Shown: positions 11,695-23,100 of the stretch, piece after piece
Position numbering within the stretch: the first letter of the stretch is position 1
Layout: each line of letters starts with the position of its first letter
Source: Scolanthus callimorphus
Lineage: Eukaryota; Cnidaria; Anthozoa; Actiniaria; Edwardsiidae
Direction of reading: 5' to 3'
Length of the DNA stretch: 64,000 nucleotides
Assembly (NCBI GenBank): GCA_033964015.1
Contig: CM066918.1
Span: forward strand, 496,001-560,000
Notes under the pieces: model-generated
Told to the model about the DNA's origin: nothing
Databases searched by the model: none
Seen by the model: only the letters and a program-made list of their open reading frames with translations
Translations under genes and position numbers: made by a program

Positions 11695-14398
11695 AGCGAT
11701 ACATACATACATAGACTTTATTTTAATTCGGATTTTAGAGTAGCACTCCTGGGCTAGTATCTCCGAAACGACACCAATGACGACAGAGCGACCTTTGTTA
11801 AGAAAGTTTCAATCGTCTTTAGGAGTGTGTACGTTTTTTACATGACGGTGTTGTTGTTTTTGCTTTCATTTGGGTTTGTTTTTGACCTTCTTATCAATGC
11901 TTGAAATCGGGCAAAACTGGCATCGTTATATAAACTGATATTTACACATTAAATGTATGAGAATATCCTCATTTAAGATTGTTCCTCAACCGTCTTATAA
12001 AAGAGTTCCTGTGTGCATATAATATTAGGTGTCTTAAGAGATTTCGCAGCAAGAATGAAGGAAAGAGAATTGTTTTTCTATATTTTGCACTTATTTCCTG
12101 GAGAACGCATGTGGCAAGTACCGTGCGATTTTCCATGCGAGTACAATAGAAATAAAGCTATTTCAATTAAACTAGGAAGTGCTAGAAGATTTGTGATATA
12201 AACAGGAATAAAAACAGGATAAGAAATGTCACGGAAATGCGAAGATGTTTTCCAAAAACAATCAATGGAAAAAGCACATCATCGCTTTTGATTATTAAGC
12301 AGAACTGACAGGTATTTAGCAGCATGGGGGCAGCATTGACTTTCCACTTATTACGTAACTAAGAAAGGTTGACATACGTCCTTAGAAAAGCGAAACTACA
12401 ATTGTAGAGTGCAGCATACTCCACAGAGAACCAAGAACTTGACCGCTATTTTGAAAACTACGCAGTAAGTCAGCAAAATTTCCCCATTCCGCCGACGGAG
12501 CGCAATAAAGGCAATATTTTTCTTGGTCAATTGATTATCAAATTTCGTTTTGTACTTGTCCATATGTGGTTTCGCTAAGTGACCAAACTACTCCGCAGTG
12601 GGAAAGCTCTAAAACATCTAAAAGGGTTTCCGAAATTTGCGCAGGGAAATGGCGAATGAGTTACGTGACGTACTTTTCATATTAGACTAAATATATTTCC
12701 CTTGCATATCACAGCGCGGGAATACATCAATTGAATGTTGATTAGAGATTACTAGTAAGCTTCTAAAGTAGGCAATGATTATTAGTAAGCCTTTTAAAGT
12801 AGGCAATGAACGTTTTTCGTGTCTACTGTGACGAAAGCGCCCAATTCTATTTAAGGCATGTTTATTTACAACAATTTGTGAAGGATTTGTAGCTTCTAAA
12901 ATGCCTTTTAATAGTAACACCCCTCTGGCTACATAACCATTGGTCCTCTCTTTATAAAGGATGTGTTCAAGACACAAAGAGTGGAAGTGATATTCTTTTT
13001 AACTCTTTGGGGTGTCAGTTTGAGCCGTCGGCCTTGGTGAAGATTTGCTTTTGTCTCTGATAAGAAAAGAAATCTATATTTGAGAGCTTTCTCGGGCTAA
13101 TACTTTTACTCGTACTCGAACGGGCGTCAAGGATTCAAATAAAAAAGACTAAGTGCAAGAGGGATCTCGCTGTTATATTGTTCTAATAATACTGTTCATT
13201 CCCTGTTGTGTTGAACACAATGCCGGACAGCGTTTGAGTAGAGCTGATTTGAGTTTTTGCACGAGTGGATAATTAGGATTTAGGGGAAATAAAAAGGTCG
13301 TTTTTTAATAGGAGTAAAGTATGTTGAAATCGAAGCCTCGCCGGTCTGTCGAGAGATTTCGTTCCCTTTCATTTTTGAGCCGTGAAATCCCAATTCAAGA
13401 CACAACAACCGGTTGGGACTAAGAATATTTCGAGCCCATAAGCAATTGAAAAGGCTTTTTTGGTTGCGCCTTAGATTCGTTCTATATTTTGATGTTTATC
13501 TCTCGATTGGGCCTCCTGTGGTAAAATCTGGGCTAGCGACGGCAGGTGGAAATGACTGTGATTGCCCCAAGGAAGGAAAACCGTACGCAGCAGTATTTTC
13601 GTTAAAAGCGCAAACAAGGCTCTAGAGAACAAAGCTAACTGTGTATTTAACGCTTTCAAAGACAAATACGACAACCGCAGTTTTGCGATAATAAACACAA
13701 AAGTTAGAAATCGTTGCAATTGTAGGCGGCGTTGTTTTTAGCTTCGCCGCGGGCTTTATCTTTTAATTGAGTCTCTTTGAGTGCGCGCAAGCCAGCAACA
13801 AAATTTGGATTGTTTACTCGTTATCTTGCCAGTTCCTTTAGCGCGTCAGAACTGACATGGCATTAAATTAGACCTCTCATAATGGGTTTGCTATATTCAA
13901 ATCAATACAAAAATATCTAGCGGCACAAGCAATGCTGTGTAACTGATAGGCCTGTCTGTCTTGCTCGCCGCTAAAACCTTCACGAGTTCGTAAGTACCAT
14001 TTTATTGAGTTGTCGTGTGTTTGGAGTTGCTTCTATTTTCATGTACTTTATGACATTTTTGCTCCGCCTTGTGTATGCTATCTTTAGAGTAAACCTTGTA
14101 AGGTAAAAGGAAAGTGGTTGATTAATCGTGAGCTATTTCAGGTGCAATGTCGAGTCATATGGAGGAGCACGTAGTTGGCGCAAGGGGAACTGGAGCGGCT
14201 TGGTCTGTATAATTAGCGTTTAAATCTCTCAGAAATTGACAAAACTTCTATAATGATTTCCTATTTTGAATCTACCACATTCCCACATATTTTCATCTGT
14301 TATTTCAAACAGAGTAAATAGCAAATAAGATCATTAGCAAAATTGATTTTGTGGGTAGTGCGTTAGCCAAATATTACTCTGGTATAAATAAAACATAA

Positions 14399-14751
14399 TT
14401 GGCGAAATCCGCTGGTTTCCACCTCAGTTTGATTGCGCGCAGCTGTGAATGGAAAAGTGCGTATCGGATGAGCTTGTGGATCCGTCAACAGAAAGCGCGC
14501 AGTGCGTTACGTTTGACTATGCTGTGGGTGTCTGTGTATGAGCTATTTTACTGGTTTCTCTCTCACCGCAGCTGCGTGTTTGTTGCAGTTGAGCCTGTTC
14601 GTCAGTCGTACCTCTGACGTGTTGTTGAGTGATGAGCGTTGCTGACACGCTATCTGACGATAATCCGTTCTTGCTCAGCATTGGGACGTTCAGAATGGAA
14701 GAATTCGGGGGTCAAATTGTGGGCAAGATAAGGAACTCTTAAGAGCAGTGG
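14399..14751 (+). other. Probable 5' leader or upstream region of the GPCR gene
   Basis: No coding signal continuous with the receptor. A 72-codon frame here (14399-14617) ends before the receptor and looks incidental. No core promoter motif is clear enough to place. Confidence 0.35.
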
Positions 14752-15894
14752 ATGACGATCTACAGTATGGAAAACGCAAAGGGAAATCTAACATTGCGGC
14801 TTAAACTAGAAATGACACTTGGACAGCAGAATAACCCTAATGCCACCTCGGCTATGTTCTACGGTGGAATTGTCTGGTGTGTGGCTTTTGGAATCGAAAG
14901 CTTGGCTATCTTATTCAGCAACTTGCTGACTATAGCAGCATTTGCAACGAAAAAGTGTCTACGAAAACGTGGGACGTACCTTTTAATCAACTTAGCGACT
15001 GCAGATGTATGTATCGGGCTTGTTGCAGTGCCTCTGTTTATCTATTTTGTTGGGTTACAGTTTCAGATGTGGAGCACTACACATCACTACACCGTGATTA
15101 CGAGTGTTTTTTACTCACTGGATATCCTGCTTGGCATTTCCTCGCTCGGTAACCTGACTATAATCGCCCTAGAACGACTTTATGCAGCTCAGAGGCCCTT
15201 CCGCTATCGAACGCTTCGTCCAAGAGCCTACTACACTGCAATAGCATTAACATGGACGTGCGCTATTGTCATCGCCTCGTTCTGTTTCTCCGCGCAGTAT
15301 TTTACTCACAGCCTGACCGTGTCTACATATCTCTCAATGATAGTAGTTTTCGTGGCCTTCGTCGTCATTTGCTCTTCCTATACTATTGTCTGGGCCAAAC
15401 TGAGTGTGCACCGGAAAAGAGACGATCACTTGCGAAGAGCGTCGGAAAACGAGCGCAAAATCGGAATAACTATGATTATACTGACAGCTCTTTCGTTGGC
15501 CACTTGGTTGCCTTTTGTAATTCTTAATTTGGTGGTCGTTTTTACTGGTATAAGTTTTCCTAATCAGACCACGGTTCTGGCGACTAAACTCCTTCACTAC
15601 GGGAACAGTCTTGTAAATTGTCTTGTGTACACCTTGAGGATGCCACATTTTAGGCGCGCTGTCATGATGCTTCTTGCCTCCAAAAGGTACGACTATGGCG
15701 GTTCCTCGCCTCTTGGCGAGACTTCGTTGTCACCCTCACATTATCTGAGGAGAAACACTTTCTCAAATGTCTCCATGCCGCTCCCGCCATATTTGGAAAA
15801 GCGGCGCTATTCCGGAAAAGCAGCAGAACAGAAGGGGATTGCCATGGACATATGTGGTAATTACGAGCCAATTTCCAAAAACTCTAGATACTAA
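14752..15894 (+). CDS. Rhodopsin-class (class A) G-protein-coupled receptor, single exon
   Basis: 380-aa seven-helix receptor at the plasma membrane; ligand unknown. The start ATG follows an in-frame TAA 12 nt upstream. N-glycosylation sites are at N12 (NLT) and N30 (NAT), before TM1. Seen in order: TM1 with SNLLTIAAF (about residue 55); TM2 with LINLATAD (LAxAD kept); TM3 ending ALERLYAAQRPF, so the DRY motif is ERL; a very short ECL2; TM5; a basic third loop HRKRDDHLRRASENERK; TM6 LATWLPF (CWxP-type without the Cys); TM7 NSLVNCLVYTLR (NPxxY is NCLVY). No Cys is visible at the start of TM3, so the usual TM3-ECL2 disulfide seems absent, as in melanocortin-like and many cnidarian orphan receptors. 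The intracellular tail of about 80 residues is rich in Ser and Tyr. Intronless form is usual for expanded cnidarian GPCR families. Confidence 0.95.
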   Translation: MTIYSMENAKGNLTLRLKLEMTLGQQNNPNATSAMFYGGIVWCVAFGIESLAILFSNLLTIAAFATKKCLRKRGTYLLINLATADVCIGLVAVPLFIYFVGLQFQMWSTTHHYTVITSVFYSLDILLGISSLGNLTIIALERLYAAQRPFRYRTLRPRAYYTAIALTWTCAIVIASFCFSAQYFTHSLTVSTYLSMIVVFVAFVVICSSYTIVWAKLSVHRKRDDHLRRASENERKIGITMIILTALSLATWLPFVILNLVVVFTGISFPNQTTVLATKLLHYGNSLVNCLVYTLRMPHFRRAVMMLLASKRYDYGGSSPLGETSLSPSHYLRRNTFSNVSMPLPPYLEKRRYSGKAAEQKGIAMDICGNYEPISKNSRY

Positions 15895-17553
15895 TCCACA
15901 CCAGATTTGCGGACATTTCTAGTATTTATAAGTGTTTTGTGCTTGTATATAATATAGATTCCTGTAAATAGCGAATAGTGCCTGTGTCAAGCATTTTCCG
16001 ACCTAGGATACCATTTGTGGCTTACGCACTGTATGTTTGACATTTTGAATATAAGATATGGTGTCAATGTTATTTATTTCCTTAGATGTTCTAAGTGGGT
16101 TTTTAAGTGCGACAATTTATCATATTTGTTACTTCCATTCAACACATAGGATTCAAAACACAAAGACAAATAATTTGTAGAGTGGTTTTGTCTTGATTAG
16201 TGGTGGGCAGGAGGGAGATTCTATTTGCGAGTGACAACCTATGTTACTGAGCCAAAACATTCGGAAGCGATGGGCTTAAGAACGCGGATCATTTCCTTTA
16301 GTGTTTGCCTTTGGTGTTTTTAAGAGATCAGGTTCAATTTACGGTGGACAAAAGCACTGAAAATGAATCTATTAATCTCCCGTCTCTCACTAAATCTCAA
16401 CCCACAGCTTGGCGTCATAAATCTGAGCTTCGGGCAAAGTCACGGGTGCGAGTTTAAAACTCCATCCAACTCAGCATCTCTCCAGACACTTAGCCTTCCA
16501 GACTAACGCTCATCTTGGCGAAAAACTGCAATAATTAACTCCTTAACATGGTAATTGATTCTGTTGCGCCATCAGTAAGTGGCCTTTTTTAATCCCACTT
16601 TAAATAAAGTTTCTGATTTAAAAAGCTCTTAATCTTTTGGCCTTTTCATTCTAGGCGGTTTGGCGCAAACACTGGCTTATTTTTGAAGTGTTGACAAAAT
16701 CTTGCTGACGCCTCGTTAGCTATGCTCCTAGCATGTCTTGTTTTTATTTACTGTTGAGCGGGAAGGCTTCACATCCTGTTCACAACTAAACCCAAGCTAC
16801 GAGAAGCATGATGAGACTTTGGCGCCTACTTACGGCTGACAAACCGCCAGTGCTCAGTCAAATTGCATAACCTTGACCAGGCTCCGGTTAAGTTTGAAAC
16901 TTACTCCGTGCATTCAACAAAATATTATACCTTGTCAGCGGCAAGGCGCAAATGGGTTCTAGCGGGAATATTGGATTTCGTTTTTCCCCTTACTCTTCAA
17001 ATTCTTGACGCGGCTTTTCCTTCTCGATATAATGCGCATGCTCGGACGGAATTGAACAAGGCGAGGACATTCTCGTACCCAGGCTCGTCACCTCTGCCCT
17101 CGCATGGGAGGCTCTGGTGACAGCCATTGACGCATGCGCAAGATTTGATAACAGAGCCGTTTCTGCGCATGCCCATCTTTCCAAATCAGCCAGTCAGCAA
17201 AGGCCCTCAATTGGCTGGTACCAGAGCTCTAGACCTCTTCGCGGGGAGGCTCTCTGGTGACAGCCATTTGCTGATTGGCTGATTTTGAACGTTGGCGCAG
17301 AAAGTGCCTTCCCTGTATCAAATCTCTCGCATGACTCAGTGGATGTCACCAGAGCATTCTTCATTCCAACCACCCAAAGGGGTCGCTAGCCTACCTGGGC
17401 TTGTAACTGCGTTCTGCTGATCGTCCGTGATCGTCCGCCTCTTCTCTACTACACCGCAGGTGAGACTCTTAACCAGGAGGCCGAGGTCCTTCGCGTGAAT
17501 TATTTGATGACTGACGCATGCGCAGAAAGTGCTTTCCCACTGCAAATCTTTAT

Positions 17554-17780
17554 ATTAGCCGTATTCACACTACAGTCTGAGACGTTTTTCGTCCGGACGG
17601 AAAACTCGTCTTAGTGTGAACCGAGACAAGACGGATTTTTGACGGGAAATCTTAGTGTGAAAACGGGACGAGACGGATTTTTGACGGGAAATCGTCTGAA
17701 TTCATATCAGACGGAAAACTCGTCAGACGAAAAACCCGTCATGACGAGTTTTCCGTCCTCTTGGGTGAAATACGGCTAAT
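17554..17780. mobile_element. Foldback MITE (attagccgtattcac ends)
   Basis: Outer ends are attagccgtattcac and gtgaaatacggctaat. The inside is made of repeated gacggaaaactcgtc, gacgagttttccgtc and tagtgtgaa words in both orientations. A solo end (attagctgtattcacactag) sits at 18064. Confidence 0.75.
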
Positions 17781-17846
17781 AATACAGGCATCAAGAGTTC
17801 CAGACTCCCAGTGCGCGAACAATGCATCATTAGTGTTGAACAAAGG

Positions 17847-17894
17847 AAAAAAGTGAGCCCCTTGATATCAAAACAGCTTTGGGCTCACTTTTTT
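17847..17894. repeat. Perfect-arm hairpin
   Basis: aaaaaagtgagccc and its inverted partner gggctcactttttt are separated by about 20 nt. The T-run would suit a Pol III or read-through terminator, but no adjacent transcript is evident. Confidence 0.5.
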
Positions 17895-18482
17895 CAAATT
17901 ATGTGATGTTTTCATCTTTTGAAATGGTCCCCTCTACTAACTATGGTCATATCCACGTGAAAGTGACGAAAAAATTCAGAAAGAAAGGATTCATCGGGCG
18001 GCGGGACATCTGCTTATGCGCATATAATTAATTAGAAGCCAGGAATCACTCGCTAGAACCTCATTAGCTGTATTCACACTAGAGACGAGTTTGCCTGTAC
18101 AAACTATTTTAAGTCAGATTTTGCACCTATAAACTACCTGCCTGCCTTACCTTAACTATCTCTTTTATCACCAAATGTAACTGCAAAAAAGTACAAATAA
18201 AGATTTGTTGTTGTTGTTGTTGTTGCAGGTTTTTGATTGTTAATGTATGCGTTAAAGTAATGATGTCCTGAAAACAATAGCCATTCTGCCCGATGTTTTC
18301 TTCATGTAAACATTAGACTGCTTGCAGTCCCTTCTTAAGCGAACATCAGTGAAAACGGGACGTCCGCCAAAGAACGGACTGCAAGCAGCCTATGTAAACA
18401 TCACGTGGTTTGTAATAATCAATTTGCATACGTAGGAAAAGATGTCTATTGTCGCGCGTTAATAATGACAGTAATTGGCATC

Positions 18483-18585
18483 GATCCTTCATATATGGCA
18501 CACTATAGTTTCCTGTATATCCTCGTTATATAAGATATGGGAGACTTTTTACGGAGGACACTAAGTGTACCATATATGAAGGATC
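18483..18585. repeat. Short inverted-repeat element (gatccttcatatatgg)
   Basis: Terminal arms gatccttcatatatgg and ccatatatgaaggatc are perfect inverted partners 103 bp apart overall. Confidence 0.65.
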
Positions 18586-20170
18586 TACCATAATCGAGCC
18601 TCCCTGCGCAATAGACCACACCTAGTCTGGCCTAGCGTTCCGTCTAGGCCAGACTTATGCCGATGTGTGTATAGTTAGTGTTCATTCTCACTTATTAGAC
18701 CACACCAAGCAGTGCGCACATTCCGTTCAAATGTACTCGACTTTTACACTCATACCGCATGCTCCAACGTTCAAAATCAGCCAATCAGCAAAAGGCCTTC
18801 AAATGGATGTCACCAGAGCCTCCCCTGCGAGGTAACGAGCTGAGGAGGTCTGGGTACGAGAATGGAGGCTCTGGTGACACAATCTCGTACCCAGAGAGCC
18901 CGTCATCTTTTGACCAGCGGCAAGATTCACTTGGCTCTCTGGGGGAATAGAGACATTCTCGAACCCAGAGCTCCCCGGCTCGTCTCCTCGCAGGGGAGGT
19001 TCTGGGGACATCCATTTGAGGGCCTTCGCTGATTGGCTGATTTTGAACGTTGGGGCATGCGCAGAAAGGTCTTTCTCTCAGCGGTTCTGTATTAAATCTC
19101 GCGCATGCGTCAGTAGCTGTCAACAGAGCCTCCCCCGCGAGGTGACGAGCCGGGGAGCTCTGGGTACGAGAATGGCTGGTGACATCCATTGAAGCGCATG
19201 CGCCAACCAATATGTCTCGTGCTCAGAGCTCCCCGGATGACGTGACATGAACCTACCGTCTTGCTTTGCGACAAAATTTTGATAACTTCACGTTTTCCAT
19301 TTTTGACCTACTACCATAAGGACAGTGATACTTAAAAATAGCAAACATCATTTGAAAGACATCCATTTTTGACCTACTATTTTAACTTGAATGAAAGTTC
19401 CACATATGGCGTCACGCAAGGACAGTAATGATAAAAGCACCAGGAAACCTGACCCGCCTTCATTATTTCTCACTATCCCATTTCCTCCCTCCTTTCTCTC
19501 TTTCCTTTTCCTCTTTCCCTTTCTATATACAAGATCAAGTCGCCAGTGGCTTTTCAATGAAAACAACGCGGCATACGAATTCCTGCGAATTTTGAAATCT
19601 AATATACACGATAAGCGATACGGGCTTCAGGTTTCAGGATTCCTGTAAAGCCGAACAAGCAAACATATCGCCGCTCGTCTGTGTGCTGTGTATTGCGGCG
19701 AATTGTCCACACTGTGATCTTTATTTGTCCCTCCAGTGTATGTTAAGTATGTATATATTAGAAAGATTGATTTATTCATGCCTCTTGCAGCAATAATCAC
19801 TGAATTTCAGGCACGGTGAGTCAGCAGTATTACAACACGTTACATAATACTGTATATTCACACAAGCTTGTGGATAAAGCCAGTCCTCACGATATGAGCT
19901 TCTGGTCATAGACAGGGTGTACATTTTCCGGATTTTTGAGTCTCTGGTTATAATTAAACATGGGTATCGATTTTTCAAATTTTCGCGTTTCATGTCATGG
20001 CAAGGACATTTATTTTCCACATGTTTGAGAGAGTACACATTCTAAGTGTCGATTATTTCAGGTCCCGACAGCGAATCGCCGAGAGTCTTTTAACCTCTTG
20101 ACAAAACCAACAGAGCATTACCTGCTGCTGGCACGTCCTTAACTCGGCTAAACTCAAAAACCCAGACTCG

Positions 20171-23100
20171 ATGCCTTCCTCAAAAGAACCAGACTATGGT
20201 GAATGGTCACCTCAACACGCCCGCAAGGAATTCCGGGAAGGTCGCTGGCCAAATATCTCGTGCTCTCTTGTCAGCTTGCCTTACTCCAAGCTCGGTGTAT
20301 TAGCCATCCCGTCGTCCTTTGCGGGAGAGTTTGAAGAGTTTTGTCGTGCGAACTCGGCGTCGTGTCCTTTGGTGTATCGCAGTCGTCCAGGCGAGGTGGG
20401 GGCGCCGACACTAGCGCTTGACTCTGATATCAGGTTTGTGATATAATGGCGTCCCAAAAAACTACGCCTCCTAATTGTACTGCTATTTAAGTAGTAAAGT
20501 TGCTTCAAAATGGCTCATTACAGCAAAAAAATATGAGACGCGCATTTTAGGGATCAGAATAAATCAATGCTTAAAACGCAAAAGCAACAAACAAAAGCTG
20601 ATATAGCAGCCTATTTGGAGAGGGCTTGATACGATCATAAGACAATGGGACTTTTTTGTTGCTCATGATGACTCGCTGGTTTCGTGTCGGACTGTACACG
20701 CATTGAAAATGGTAGAGGGATATACAGGCCCATCTTTTTCACGTTATTCCAATATAATTTGAAAAACGTTTGGTCCTCTCGATCTTTAAACACTTACGAA
20801 GATAACGCTATCCTAGATTCTAGATTAGATTGTAATGATATATGAATTTAATGATAATAAAATGGTTAATTTCCCCAGTACAGCATCATCGACTTGCTCT
20901 TCTTGTGCTCATCAGAACTGATATGCAGATGTATTCTGTCTTCATCAATGGCGAGTTACGAGAGACCATTTCGGATGTTTCACGGATCCCCTGGGATAAT
21001 ATGGTCTCTTTCTACATGGGCTGTAGCTTCTCCTTCGAGAATGCACTGGCTGGCGCAGGCGTACCTATTAGACACTGGGAGAGCAGAACAGGTTCGTGGA
21101 CATCATCCATGGCGTTAGGCCCTGTTCTGGGGTTCTCTGGGCATCACCCATGGCGTTAGGCCCTGTTCTGGGGTTCTCTGGGCATCACCCATGGCGTTAG
21201 GCCCTGTTCTGGGGTTCTCTGGGCATCGCCCATGGCGTTAGGCCCTGTTCAGGGGTTCTCTGGGCATCGCCCATGGCGTTAGGGCCTGTTCTGGAGTTCT
21301 CCGGGAATCACCCATGGCGTTAATATCTGTCTGGGGTTCTCTGCAACGTTCAATGCGCGACAGAGCGTGCGGTGTGCAGATGCTCTGTCAGAGTTCTCGA
21401 TAGTTGTCCACAATGATGCCCAACTATACCAGAACAGAACAGAACAGAACAGAACAGAACAGAACAGAAACCTTTATTTAATTATAAGGCTCAGGGTAGC
21501 CCTTTCAGATTGAATAAAACAACCTGTTATCAATAGGAGCCCTGAGCACTAATATACATCTACAATATAAAACATATATAAATAGGTAATAATAATTATG
21601 AATTTATAAAACTATATATGATTAAAAATATATGATTAAAACCAGAGGTTCTCATGCGTATTAATATTGCGTGCTCCACAGGTCGTGTGTACACGCACGA
21701 TTGACGTCATACCACGCGCAAGTTTGAAATGCGTGTGCTATGGCGTCGTACAGAAAATAATATCTATTTTTTAATTTGCATACGACTTCAAACTTCATCT
21801 AGACCGTTTTTTTTCCACAGATGTCCCTGTCTATCTCTCCCGCGTCCCAACGCTTCCTGTTGGACCGTTTAGCGGTAATACTATAGTATCCATGCGCCCA
21901 ATGCCAAGGGACCATATTCAAAAGGCTGTAGAGGTGACGTCCTTGTTGGAGCGAATAGGCCACGGAGCACCTATCCATATCGGTGCCTCGGAATGGATAG
22001 GAATTGGGGACATTTATAGGGACTACTATAATGTGAAACCCACTGTGCGCGACGACGACGTGCCTGTGTTTTGGCCTGTAATATTACCTCCGGAGAGGTG
22101 ATGAAGGAAGCCAGTAAGTCCTTAAACATTTTCTGTTTGGACGATTCTAGCATCTATGTATGTATGTAATGAATGCGCGCGCTGCATGTCGGTTGCTGTG
22201 TTACATTTCACAAATCAGTGCCTTGTATGTACCCTTTGTATCCTGGTAGTTGTGCTACATTCCAAAGCCATTTAAAAAGAAAAGAGAGAGAGCGCGCGCT
22301 TATGGCTAGAATCGTCCATAAGAAATAATACAAAATCCCGATTCTAGAAACATTGATCATTCTTACTTGCTCCATGGAATACGTTAGAAATAGAGGACGT
22401 CCTTAATTTTCTTTACAACTAGACGCATAACTGCGTGAACTTGGGCTTCTGTCTTTATCTATCTTTATATAGAATTGAGTGAAAATTTGACAAAAGGCGT
22501 AGTTATTTGGTGAGTTATCTATGTAGGAGGCCTTTGTTTGTCACGCAATCCATGGAGGATTCAATACCAGAGACACGTGAATCGAACGACGCAGAGATAA
22601 ATATATTTACGCATAGGTAAATATTTCAGCTCAGTTTGCTTTTAATTCAAAACATATTTCATTTTCGGAATTAGCGTGTAAAATTGGATTGACCGAGTGA
22701 GTCATGAAACGATTGAGTGTGACTGATCTTTTAAGTTGTATACGTGTTGCTTTACAACCGGGCGTTTTATAATGCCCTTGGCTATGCATTTCGATATACT
22801 TAAAATCTTAAAACCTCTGACTTTGCCCCCACGAAACAACAAGAAGCCCAAATACACAGTCACTAATATCTGTCTTTCTTCATGAAGAATGTTAGGAGAC
22901 TTGGAAAAGCTTTTTCGGGGAATATCTTTGGTAAAACCAATTGCATCATCTCCGATCATCATCTCCATCTAGCTCCGATCACGGGTTGGCAAGGATCCAC
23001 TCTTGTACACCCCTATGCGCTTTGAAGTGTCGAAATAGAGACTTCACCGGGGGTACCGTGTCTTTATCTACGATATAGACACTCATTTATTAAACATGGG

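Larger units (their letters stand above)
2027..14398. other. Intergenic region with no supported gene
   Basis: About 12 kb. All reading frames are short (at most 119 codons), of biased composition, and show no domain or conserved splice pattern that I recognise. The region holds the foldback elements listed separately, AT-rich direct repeats with gaataatgaataa words (5490-5820), a TTA-rich tract (9045-9090), a 21-C run and a 16-G run. Small unrecognised exons or a non-coding RNA cannot be excluded by reading alone. Confidence 0.55.
17020..19240. repeat. Cluster of repeated GC-rich modules
   Basis: A module built of 'gtcaccagagcctccc', 'gcgaggtgacgagccgggg', 'ctctgggtacgagaatg', 'gcgcatgcgcagaaag' and 'ttggctgattttgaacgttgg' recurs at about 17050-17230, 17230-17540, 18760-18960 and 18960-19220 in both orientations. 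It produces overlapping frames on the - strand (18785-19210) that repeat the same peptide words. This is consistent with fragments of a non-autonomous DNA element, not a gene. Confidence 0.6.
15895..20060. other. Intergenic region between the GPCR and the D-glutamate-cyclase homologue
   Basis: No gene supported. Possible GPCR 3' end signal AATAAA near 16604. Contains foldbacks at 17554-17780, 17847-17894 and 18483-18585, and the repeated module cluster at 17020-19240. A LINE-type 3' tail (aaataaag followed by TTG repeats, about 18150-18227) marks a short retrotransposon remnant. Confidence 0.6.

Noticed and set aside
15334..15648. - strand frame opposite the GPCR
   Set aside because: Antisense shadow of the receptor coding sequence.
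18785..19210. 141-codon - strand frame
   Set aside because: It repeats the same peptide words because it runs through repeated DNA modules; no domain.
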